Below, piece by piece: positions 1 to 4,986 of a stretch of DNA of 13,005 bases. The stretch comes from an uncultured Faecalibacterium sp. (GTDB lineage: Bacteria; Bacillota; Clostridia; Oscillospirales; Ruminococcaceae), in NCBI GenBank assembly GCA_900551435.1, contig URVW01000070.1, positions 1 through 13,005 on the forward strand, written 5' to 3'. The notes beneath the pieces are model-generated. The model was not told the origin of the DNA and made no database searches. It saw only the letters and a program-made list of their open reading frames with translations. Each line of letters begins with the position of its first letter. The stretch's first letter is position 1. The translations under genes and the position numbers were made by a program.

Positions 1-223
1 GCTTCTTGGTGCCGACGAACAGGATGTCGCCGCCCTCAGCTGCAACTTCCTTCACATAGTTGTAAGCCTCGTCCAGCTTCTTCACGGTCTTCTGCAGATC
101 GATGATATAGATGCCGTTGCGCTCGGTGAAGATATACTTCGCCATCTTGGGGTTCCAGCGACGGGTCTGGTGACCGAAGTGCACACCTGCTTCGAGAAGC
201 TGCTTCATAGAAACGACTGCCAT
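1..223 (-). CDS. rpsB: 30S ribosomal protein S2 (uS2), 5' part only
   Basis: The first 74 codons of ribosomal protein S2 run off the left edge of the window. The translation begins MAVVSMKQLLEAGVHFGHQT and continues through RRWNPKMAKYIF, TERNGIYIIDLQKT and ILFVGTKK, all hallmark uS2 N-terminal blocks. S2 binds late to the head of the small ribosomal subunit and is needed for S1-type mRNA docking. The ATG at 223 is preceded by GGAGG about 9 nt upstream (234-238), so the start is secure. In most Firmicutes tsf follows, but that lies outside the window. A sigma-A-like promoter and a structured leader of about 120 nt lie upstream. Identity is certain; only completeness is unknown. Confidence 0.97.
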   Translation of the reverse strand, partial: MAVVSMKQLLEAGVHFGHQTRRWNPKMAKYIFTERNGIYIIDLQKTVKKLDEAYNYVKEVAAEGGDILFVGTKK

Positions 224-345
224 AGTAAAAATACCTCCAGTATTGTTTTGCCTCCGCACACCGTGATCGAGCCGCCGTATCGGACGGGGCCGACTGCCCT
301 CCACCCAAAAGGGCACAAAAGGGCATAGTGATGCGTGTGTAATGC
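224..345 (-). promoter_or_regulatory. Structured 5' leader of rpsB, possible autoregulatory element
   Basis: The predicted leader contains a hairpin on 271-290: GCC and CCGT (one bulged G between) pair with ACGG and GGC around a 5-nt loop. It also holds a tandem 10-bp repeat at 307-326 (AAAAGGGCAC, AAAAGGGCAT on the + strand). In the RNA this supplies two alternative TGCCC arms for a single GGGCA at 295-299 (TGCCC on the + strand). Many bacteria autoregulate rpsB through its leader by S2 binding. That this leader does so is inference; I recognise no specific Rfam family here. Confidence 0.35.
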
Positions 346-351
346 TAGATT

Positions 352-380
352 ATGATAGCACAAAAAGGACACGGATTCAA
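352..380 (-). promoter_or_regulatory. Sigma-A-type promoter of rpsB
   Basis: On the minus strand TTGAAT (375-380) and TATCAT (352-357) are separated by exactly 17 bp. This predicts transcription start near 345 and a leader of about 120 nt before the rpsB ATG. The promoter sits 44 bp beyond the stop codon of the LTA-synthase-like gene, so rpsB can be transcribed independently. I saw no convincing intrinsic terminator between the two genes. Confidence 0.7.
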
Positions 381-423
381 GAGGTTTTCTCTGTTTTGTC
401 CAAAAAATTTTTGTGTTCTTGGT

Positions 424-2376
424 TTATTTGCTGGTCTGTGTGCTGCCAAGGCCCTCCATGCCCATCCGGCTGAGGGCGTATCCCTTGCCGAACATGAGGT
501 CGTATTGGAGCAGCCAGTGGTTCGCGCTCCATTGCTGCTGCAGCGGAGCGGGGTCCTGCGTGGTCGTGCCGTCGCGGTTCATGATGGTCCCGCGCGTGTT
601 GGTGCGGTAGGCCGCCTGAAGCTGACGGGTGAGGTACTGGAAGTAGAGCGGCGATTTCAGGCCGTAAATGTTCATCATGACCGGCGAGATATCGTAGGCT
701 GCGATGGTCCCAAGGTCCACAGGCTGGTCGGTGTAGTTCGACCACATCAGCAGCGTCGTCTGGTGCAGCTTGGGGTCCGTGCTGGAATCGCTGGCGTAGC
801 CGCTGGCCGTAAAGACGTCGTAGTTGGAATCGATGGGGTTATAATGGTCGCCCCAGAACACGAGGATGACCGGCTCGTCCACCTGCGAGAAGTATTCGGT
901 CAGCTTGCCCAGCATGGCGTCGGCGTCCCGGATGCCGGTGGCGAAATCTTCCAGTGCGCCCAGCGTACTGCGGCTGATGCCGGACGGAGCACTGAGCACC
1001 TTCACGCGCTGGTCGTCGGGGTAGTTGTCCTTATTATAATTGGTATGGTTCTGCATCGTGACCGCGTGGAGGAACACCGGCGCGTCCGAAGAAGAGCGCA
1101 TCTTCTCGTACTGCTGGATGATCTGGTCGGCCATCGAGTCGTCGGTGACAAGGCCGCTGGTCCAGTAGTGCTTGCGGACCTTGTTCACATGGGTCATCTT
1201 CTCCAAGCTGACGAAGGTATCCAAGCCGAGGTTCGGATAGGCCGTATCGCGGCTCCAGTATTTGGCCCAGAAGCAATGGACCGCCGCCGTCTGGTAGCCC
1301 TCCGTTTTGAGGTAATTGGGCAGCGAGAACATGGGTTTTGTGACGTGCTGCTGATAGGGTTTGCTGCCGTTGGGCAGATAGGAGACGGAATAGCCCGTCA
1401 GCGCTTCGAACTCGACGTCGCAGGTCCCGCCGCCGAAGCTCGGGCTGTAGGCGCGGCCAGAAGCGCTGGTCTGCTGCAGGGCGTGGAGGTTGGCCGACAC
1501 ATCGGTGTCGAACTCAAAGCCGTACTGTTCCAGCTCCGAAACGTCCCAATAGGACTCATCCATCACATAGATGATGGTCGGTTTCTGCACCGTCTCGTCC
1601 GCCGGGGTGGTCGCGCCGTAGGATTCCGGATAAAGCGGCGAAGTGGCGTACTTCTGCCCTGCTTCCACGTCGTCGAGGATCTGGTTCACGGCTTCCTCGG
1701 AGTAGTTCTCGGGCTTGCTGATCTCCAGATTGGTCAGATTGGTCAAAAAGCTCGTGATGACACCATAATAGCGGTAGTAGCGGTCCTGCATCCATGCGTC
1801 CGGCACGATGCCGATGGCCTGTGTGACCGTGGGCTGCAGAAAGACGCCGAAGATCAGCCCGCAGGTGACGGCGGCGCTGACCACGAACCCGGCCACGCGG
1901 GGCTTCCAGTTCAGCTTTTGACGGCCCCGGTACAAAAAGAACGAGCCGACGACCAAAGCCAGCACGAGGACGATGGAAACGACCATGCTGGTCTGGATAT
2001 GGATGCCCGCCGCAGATGCGACGCCGGCGGCTTCGGAGACCTGCGTGAGGTCCCACGGCAGGAACGGCTCGCCGCGCAGCTGCAGCGTGTAGAAGTTGAC
2101 CGCCGCCGGGACGCAGCCCAGCACCGCCATCAGCAGCGTGGCCAGCGGGGCGAAGCGGGTCAGCCAGTCGATCGTGAGCCAGACGAGGAACAGCAGCCCC
2201 CACGCCAGAAGGTAGGCTTCGGCGTGCGGAAAAATGTACTGCAAAAAGGTATCGGCCGTCAGGCTGCCGCGGGCGATCCACTCGGTCAGCACCAGAACGA
2301 GCAGGGCCGACAACGGCGGGAACACCAGCCGCAGCCCATGGATGACTGCCGGTGTGCACGAAGAATTTTTGCTCAT
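424..2376 (-). CDS. LTA synthase family sulfatase/phosphoglycerol transferase, membrane-bound
   Basis: A 650-residue membrane protein with about five N-terminal hydrophobic helices (roughly residues 16-32, 53-70, 76-94, 131-149, 162-180) and an extracytoplasmic sulfatase-fold domain from about residue 265. The metal and nucleophile residues of LtaS-type enzymes are visible: Glu in MDESYWD (274), nucleophile Thr in GGGTCD (318), WAKYWSRD (370-377), His in MQNH (444) and WGDH with Asp510/His511. Family members move glycerophosphate from phosphatidylglycerol onto lipoteichoic acid or related glycolipids at the outer membrane face. The Q-LRGEPFLPWDL stretch (99-110) after the early helices is usual in clostridial members. 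The ATG at 2376 has AAAGGAA upstream (2386-2393). It appears monocistronic, with its own promoter. The exact acceptor is unknown; all core residues are present, so the enzyme is likely active. Confidence 0.9.
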   Translation of the reverse strand: MSKNSSCTPAVIHGLRLVFPPLSALLVLVLTEWIARGSLTADTFLQYIFPHAEAYLLAWGLLFLVWLTIDWLTRFAPLATLLMAVLGCVPAAVNFYTLQLRGEPFLPWDLTQVSEAAGVASAAGIHIQTSMVVSIVLVLALVVGSFFLYRGRQKLNWKPRVAGFVVSAAVTCGLIFGVFLQPTVTQAIGIVPDAWMQDRYYRYYGVITSFLTNLTNLEISKPENYSEEAVNQILDDVEAGQKYATSPLYPESYGATTPADETVQKPTIIYVMDESYWDVSELEQYGFEFDTDVSANLHALQQTSASGRAYSPSFGGGTCDVEFEALTGYSVSYLPNGSKPYQQHVTKPMFSLPNYLKTEGYQTAAVHCFWAKYWSRDTAYPNLGLDTFVSLEKMTHVNKVRKHYWTSGLVTDDSMADQIIQQYEKMRSSSDAPVFLHAVTMQNHTNYNKDNYPDDQRVKVLSAPSGISRSTLGALEDFATGIRDADAMLGKLTEYFSQVDEPVILVFWGDHYNPIDSNYDVFTASGYASDSSTDPKLHQTTLLMWSNYTDQPVDLGTIAAYDISPVMMNIYGLKSPLYFQYLTRQLQAAYRTNTRGTIMNRDGTTTQDPAPLQQQWSANHWLLQYDLMFGKGYALSRMGMEGLGSTQTSK

Positions 2377-2463
2377 AAAAGAAAGTTCCTTTCACTTCCC
2401 AAGCGCCCAGAGGGGCGGTGTTTTTGGCTTTGGGCAGCGTTGGTCTGCTGTCCACGGTTCCTT

Positions 2464-2491
2464 ATTATAATCCTGTTTTGCGTAAAATCAA
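2464..2491 (-). promoter_or_regulatory. Promoter of the LTA-synthase-like gene with overlapping inverted repeat
   Basis: On the minus strand a perfect -10 TATAAT (2464-2469) lies 16 bp from TTGATT (2486-2491). The -35 region is part of an inverted repeat, CGTAAAATCA (2481-2490) against TGATTTACG (2496-2504), one base of bulge. A repressor bound there would cover the -35 box. Predicted start is near 2457, leaving a leader of about 80 nt. Confidence 0.6.
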
Positions 2492-2510
2492 ACCCTGATT
2501 TACGAAAAGC

Positions 2511-2529
2511 GGATGAAAAACTTTCATCC
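2511..2529 (-). terminator. Short hairpin at the stop of the YlmC/YmxH gene, weak terminator candidate
   Basis: Perfect 8-bp arms GGATGAAA (2511-2518) and TTTCATCC (2522-2529) surround a 3-nt loop and overlap the stop codon at 2524-2526. On the minus strand the hairpin is followed by GCTTTTCG, a poor U tract, so termination would be partial at best. Confidence 0.3.
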
Positions 2530-2817
2530 ATTCCACCACTGACGCAGTTTTTGCCACAGCGACGGCTTTTTGGGCGCGGGCGGCGGGATGTTGGTCCGGA
2601 CCAGAACAGCGTCCAGCCCGATCTTTTCGATCTCGCTCCACGGGATGGTCAGCGTCTCGTCCCGGCCCAGCAGCCCGAACAGATGCGGCTGGCCGAACAG
2701 CAGCAAGCTCTGCACCTGCGCCGTCTCCGGGTCCAGTTCCAGATCGTCCGCCCTGCCAAGGCACGCCCCGTTCTGCAGCTGAACGATCTCCTTTGCACAC
2801 AGCTCCCGAAAGGTCAT
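2524..2817 (-). CDS. YlmC/YmxH family PRC-barrel protein
   Basis: A 97-residue protein beginning MTFRELCAKEIVQLQNGACL, followed by GRADDLELDPETAQVQSLLL and, near residues 60-75, TLTIPWSEIEKIGLDAVLV. This is the layout of the YlmC/YmxH family: a small PRC-barrel domain with a conserved 'IPW..I.KIG.D.I' motif. Relatives in Bacillus and Clostridia are linked to sporulation-time expression, but the molecular role is unknown. An in-frame start 20 codons upstream (2877) is rejected because GGGAGGGGAGCGG sits immediately before the ATG at 2817. The C-terminus is Pro/Lys/Trp-rich. It is divergent from the HAD gene across 122 bp. I found no clear promoter for it. Confidence 0.8.
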   Translation of the reverse strand: MTFRELCAKEIVQLQNGACLGRADDLELDPETAQVQSLLLFGQPHLFGLLGRDETLTIPWSEIEKIGLDAVLVRTNIPPPAPKKPSLWQKLRQWWNG

Positions 2818-2868
2818 CCGCTCCCCTCCCTTGGTTTCCTTGTTCCACTGTATGCGCCCGACAAACGC

Positions 2869-2898
2869 TTGATGCATCCTGGGCAGTTGTGCTATACT
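2869..2898 (+). promoter_or_regulatory. Promoter of the HAD phosphatase gene
   Basis: TTGATG (2869-2874) and TATACT (2893-2898) are separated by 18 bp and precede the HAD start by about 35 nt. GAGGAG (2927-2932) gives the ribosome binding site 7 nt before the ATG at 2940. Confidence 0.55.
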
Positions 2899-2939
2899 GA
2901 GGGGCAGAAACCTTCACGGAAAGATCGAGGAGCTTTGTT

Positions 2940-3554
2940 ATGTATAAAAACATCATTTTTGATTTTGGCGGCGTCATGGTCGATTTTGACCCCAAGGAGT
3001 ATCTGGTGGACCGCTTTTTCAACGCAGAGGTCGAAGAGCAGGTCTATCAGCTCACCTTTGGCAGCGAGGAGTGGAAGCTTCTGGATGCCGGACTCATCAC
3101 CCGCTTCGAGGCCAACCAGCGGATGCTGGCCCGCGCCAAGGAGCAGGGCTGCGGCTTTGAGGTGCAGGGCGTTCTGGACGACTGGATGCACATTCTCCGC
3201 CCCCGCCGCCGGATGCAGGAACTCGTGCAGAAACTCAAGTCCCACGGTTACTGCGTCTATTACCTGAGCAATATCCCCGAGGACGTGCTCGACCTTTTGA
3301 TGGAGCGGGACATGAAGGGCCTGTTCGACGGCGGCATCGCTTCCTGCGAAGTCCACATCAACAAGCCGGACCCCCGCATCTATAAGGCTCTTTTGGACAA
3401 ATACCACCTGAAGGCCCGCGAGAGCGTGTTCATCGATGACCGGCTGGACAATGTTCAGGCCGCGTTCCGGCTGGGTTTTGTCGGCATCCAGATGAAAGAC
3501 AGCGTCGGCACGCTGGTGCGCAGCCTTGCCACCTGCAACGTCATCGTCCGCTAA
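2940..3554 (+). CDS. HAD superfamily (IA) phosphatase, YihX-like
   Basis: A 204-residue haloacid-dehalogenase-fold hydrolase. Motif I is IIFDFGGVMVDFD with nucleophile Asp8; motif II Ser110 in YYLSN; motif III Lys142 in NKPDPRIY; motif IV FIDDRLDN with Asp166/Asp167. A helical cap of the C1 type lies between motifs I and II (about 16-85). In motif I the second acidic residue of the usual DxD is Gly (DFG). This variant is common in the YihX / epoxide-hydrolase N-domain branch, whose members dephosphorylate small sugar phosphates such as glucose-1-phosphate. The substrate here cannot be read from sequence. It is the only + strand gene in the window and has its own promoter and a strong terminator. 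Full length for the family. Confidence 0.9.
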   Translation: MYKNIIFDFGGVMVDFDPKEYLVDRFFNAEVEEQVYQLTFGSEEWKLLDAGLITRFEANQRMLARAKEQGCGFEVQGVLDDWMHILRPRRRMQELVQKLKSHGYCVYYLSNIPEDVLDLLMERDMKGLFDGGIASCEVHINKPDPRIYKALLDKYHLKARESVFIDDRLDNVQAAFRLGFVGIQMKDSVGTLVRSLATCNVIVR

Positions 3555-3563
3555 AAAAGCATA

Positions 3564-3609
3564 AAAATGCCCTGTCCTATGCCGTTTTCAGCGCAGGACA
3601 GGGCATTTT
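3564..3609. terminator. Perfect 15-bp bidirectional terminator between convergent genes
   Basis: AAAATGCCCTGTCCT (3564-3578) and its exact reverse complement (3595-3609) flank a 16-nt loop. A/T runs on both sides make U tracts on either strand. It closes the + strand HAD gene and the converging DUF1540 transcript. Confidence 0.92.
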
Positions 3610-3622
3610 CTTCGCTCAGAAG

Positions 3623-3781
3623 TTACTTTTTCTCGTAGTTCTGGCAGAAGTGGGGCGTCTCGACCTGTTGAGTCGTGCAGGAGCAATGCTCCGTCACTTT
3701 GATCTGCGGAAGGTCACATTTGCAGCTCTCCACATTGTGGCGGCACTCGCAGACATCGCAGGTAACACCTGTGTTTTCCAT
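3623..3781 (-). CDS. DUF1540 domain mini-protein, cysteine-rich
   Basis: A 52-residue protein: MENTGVTCDVCECRHNVESC, then KCDLPQIKVTEHCSC, ending FCQNYEKK. Eight cysteines (8, 11, 13, 20, 22, 33, 35, 46) in the C-x2-C-x-C ... C-x-C ... C-x-C pattern are the DUF1540 signature, thought to bind a metal ion. These proteins are common in Clostridia, often duplicated or joined to form about 100 residues; this is the single-unit form. Start chosen at ATG 3781 because AGAGGTG lies 7 nt upstream. It follows the YgbA-like gene by 55 bp on the same strand, and no separate promoter was seen, so co-transcription is likely. A hairpin ends in its ribosome binding site. The function is unknown; a metal or redox role is inferred from cysteines and neighbours. 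Confidence 0.85.
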   Translation of the reverse strand: MENTGVTCDVCECRHNVESCKCDLPQIKVTEHCSCTTQQVETPHFCQNYEKK

Positions 3782-3791
3782 CGTTATCACC

Positions 3792-3826
3792 TCTCTTTGA
3801 AGCTAGGATGCCCCGTTTCAAAGAGA
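3792..3826 (-). promoter_or_regulatory. Hairpin running into the DUF1540 ribosome binding site
   Basis: Perfect 10-bp inverted repeat TCTCTTTGAA (3817-3826 in minus sense) and TTCAAAGAGA (3792-3801), 15-nt loop, lies in the spacer between the YgbA-like and DUF1540 genes. The second arm shares AGAGA with the Shine-Dalgarno AGAGGTG, so the folded RNA could hide it. There is no U tract, so it is not a standard terminator; it could also be an mRNA processing or 3'-end stabilising stem. Confidence 0.5.
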
Positions 3827-3836
3827 TTATGCAGGG

Positions 3837-4196
3837 TTATTTCTGCATTTTGGCTTCCCGCTTGGATTTGATGGTGACGGCCACATGCTTGATGGACAGG
3901 ATGGGATGGACCGGCAGCATCCGCGGGCCGGACCAGCGCATGACCGCCCGGATCTTCTCCCGCATTTCCGGCTTATAACAGTGGACCTTGCACGCAGAGC
4001 AGAAGGTTTTTGTCTCCATAAACGGGCAATGGTCGATGCGGGCCAGTGCATAGTCGTGGAGCTGCTGGCACTCCGGGCAGAGCGAGCCTTTGGGGGTGTG
4101 GTGCTGCCTGCGGCAGTAGAGCGTGATCATCTCGCTGACCAGAAGCTTTTCTTCTTCGCGCTTTTTGACAAGATCTTTGGGGGTGTTTTTAGACAT
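3837..4196 (-). CDS. YgbA-like 'nitrous oxide-stimulated promoter' family protein
   Basis: A 119-residue protein matching the YgbA_NO family (E. coli YgbA). Visible family features are CRRQHHTPKGSLCPEC (28-43), HDYALARIDHCPF (47-59), KTFCSACKVHCYKP (63-76), then an IRAVMRWSGPRMLPVHP block (82-98). Cysteines at 40/43 and 66/69/73 could hold a metal. The ends are Lys/Glu-rich. In enterobacteria the gene is induced by nitric oxide through NsrR; the molecular role is poorly known. The ATG at 4196 is chosen over a GTG 18 nt upstream because AGGAGG sits 5 nt before it. Upstream lie a near-consensus promoter, a 16-bp dyad shared with the flavodoxin gene and an attenuator-like hairpin. DUF1540 follows on the same strand. 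Confidence 0.85.
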   Translation of the reverse strand: MSKNTPKDLVKKREEEKLLVSEMITLYCRRQHHTPKGSLCPECQQLHDYALARIDHCPFMETKTFCSACKVHCYKPEMREKIRAVMRWSGPRMLPVHPILSIKHVAVTIKSKREAKMQK

Positions 4197-4218
4197 TCGT
4201 TCCTCCTGAATCACAAAA

Positions 4219-4249
4219 GGCAGGGTTCTGGCAATGCCAGTCCCCTGCC
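4219..4249 (-). terminator. Attenuator-like hairpin just upstream of the ygbA-like ribosome binding site
   Basis: GGCAGGG (minus sense, from 4249) pairs with CCCTGCC (to 4219), and inside it CTGGC-ATT-GCCAG forms a second 5-bp stem. This makes a stacked hairpin of 12 bp with a 2-nt internal loop on each side. TTTTGTG follows, then AGGAGG. The position inside the leader and the short U tract suggest transcription attenuation or control of translation; plain leader folding is the alternative. Confidence 0.5.
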
Positions 4250-4289
4250 GGTTTTACAGCATCGCGCTGATGCGGCAGCTCCGCGCAAA

Positions 4290-4305
4290 GTTAGCTTTCG
4301 TTAAC
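4290..4305 (-). promoter_or_regulatory. 16-bp dyad, copy 1 (ygbA-like leader)
   Basis: Read on the + strand: GTTAGCTTTCGTTAAC. It matches the flavodoxin copies at 13 of 16 (4908-4923) and 11 of 16 (4834-4849) positions, and lies about 35 bp downstream of the predicted ygbA-like transcription start. Candidate operator; regulator unknown. Confidence 0.45.
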
Positions 4306-4346
4306 CTTTTGCGGAATCAAAAAGCCGGAACACCAGCCATGCTGTT

Positions 4347-4375
4347 AGTTTATCAGGACAAACTTGTTTTGTCAA
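4347..4375 (-). promoter_or_regulatory. Near-consensus promoter of the ygbA-like gene with an operator-like dyad
   Basis: Minus strand TTGACA (4370-4375), 17 bp, TAAACT (4347-4352). An inverted repeat GACAAA-N5-TTTGTC (4357-4373) covers the -35 box and spacer, the classic place for a repressor. The predicted leader is about 145 nt long, unusually long for such a small gene. Confidence 0.75.
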
Positions 4376-4384
4376 GAGATGTAC

Positions 4385-4807
4385 TTACCAAGCGGCCAGA
4401 TCAGCGCCCAGCTTGCGGCATGCTGCCTGAGCATCATCATCGGGGGTCTCGTTGCAGATGAGGCCTTCCTCGCTGAACAGAACTGCGCCATCCTCCTTGG
4501 CACGCTCGCACCAATCGCGCATCCACTGGCCGTCGCCCCAGCCGTAAGAACCGAACAGAGCGACCTTCTTGCCGTTCAGAGAACCTTCCAGAGAAGCGAA
4601 CATCGGCTCGAACTCGCTCTCCTCCAGCTGCTCAGCGCCCATTGCGGGGCAGCCGAATGCAACCACGTCGAACTCGCCCAGCTTTGCGGGGGTCATATCG
4701 CCGCAGGAAACGACGGTGGCGGCATCCCCTGCACCCTCAGCGATGCAGTTTGCCATGGTCTCGGTGTTGCCGGTTGCGCTCCAGAATACGATTGCTACTT
4801 TGCTCAT
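4385..4807 (-). CDS. Flavodoxin (short-chain, FMN-binding)
   Basis: A 140-residue flavodoxin, a soluble single-electron carrier that can replace ferredoxin. The FMN phosphate loop is FWSATGNTE (8-16), the '50s' loop GCPAMG (52-57) and the '90s' loop GSYGWGDG (86-93). The alternating strands VAIVFW, DVVAFG and KVALFG fit the fold, and the length fits the short-chain class. Start at ATG 4807 because GAGAGG lies about 9 nt upstream; a TTG 21 nt further up would place the site inside the gene. A strong promoter, two 16-bp dyads and a leader hairpin precede it. Flavodoxins are often induced under iron limitation or oxidative stress, which fits this elaborate control region, but that control is inference. 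Downstream of polC, with its own promoter. Confidence 0.95.
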   Translation of the reverse strand: MSKVAIVFWSATGNTETMANCIAEGAGDAATVVSCGDMTPAKLGEFDVVAFGCPAMGAEQLEESEFEPMFASLEGSLNGKKVALFGSYGWGDGQWMRDWCERAKEDGAVLFSEEGLICNETPDDDAQAACRKLGADLAAW

Positions 4808-4833
4808 AAGGATAAACCTCTCTTTCAATATTG

Positions 4834-4849
4834 GTTAGCATGTTCTAAC
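4834..4849 (-). promoter_or_regulatory. 16-bp dyad, copy 2 (flavodoxin leader)
   Basis: GTTAGCATGTTCTAAC on the + strand, 5-bp arms GTTAG/CTAAC around 6 nt. It lies 27 nt upstream of the flavodoxin ATG and matches copy 3 at 14 of 16 positions, including inner bases that symmetry does not require. Confidence 0.5.
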
Positions 4850-4862
4850 TTCAAGTTCTGTG

Positions 4863-4903
4863 AAAATGCGCAATCCTGTTTGACAAGCTGAACTGCGCAT
4901 TTT
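4863..4903 (-). terminator. Leader hairpin of the flavodoxin mRNA, terminator-like
   Basis: Perfect 10-bp arms AAAATGCGCA (4863-4872) and TGCGCATTTT (4894-4903) around a 21-nt loop, between the two dyads. On the minus strand the 3' arm ends in TTTTC, a weak U tract. It could terminate read-through from polC, or attenuate the flavodoxin transcript, which starts about 20 nt upstream of it. Confidence 0.5.
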
Positions 4904-4907
4904 TGAG

Positions 4908-4923
4908 GTTAGCTTTTTCTAAC
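4908..4923 (-). promoter_or_regulatory. 16-bp dyad, copy 3 (flavodoxin transcription start)
   Basis: GTTAGCTTTTTCTAAC on the + strand, located at about +1 to +16 of the predicted flavodoxin transcript, a typical repressor site. Same arms and spacing as copies 1 and 2. Confidence 0.55.
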
Positions 4924-4930
4924 TGCCAGT

Positions 4931-4959
4931 ATGATACCATATTGTGGGTGGGTTGTCAA
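4931..4959 (-). promoter_or_regulatory. Near-consensus promoter of the flavodoxin gene
   Basis: Minus strand TTGACA (4954-4959), 17 bp, TATCAT (4931-4936). Predicted start near 4924, giving a leader of about 117 nt. It lies 28 bp beyond the polC stop, so flavodoxin is not dependent on polC transcription. Confidence 0.8.
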
Positions 4960-4986
4960 GGGGCAGCCAAAGGTTTTTTCGCGGCT

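Noticed and set aside
2820..2877. Upstream in-frame start for the YlmC/YmxH gene
   Set aside because: The extra 20 residues do not belong to the family, and a strong Shine-Dalgarno site directly precedes the ATG at 2817.
352..3267. 971-codon open frame on the + strand opposite the LTA-synthase-like gene
   Set aside because: It is antisense to a gene with full catalytic motifs, runs through a promoter and two other genes, has no ribosome binding site and translates to Arg/His/Val-rich sequence with no domain. High G+C makes such stop-free shadows common.
4290..4923. Rex or Fur box as identity of the 16-bp dyads
   Set aside because: Rex sites have GTTA-N6-TAAC spacing and Fur boxes are rich in GATAAT; here the spacing is GTTA-N8-TAAC and no Fur hexamers are present, so the regulator is left unnamed.
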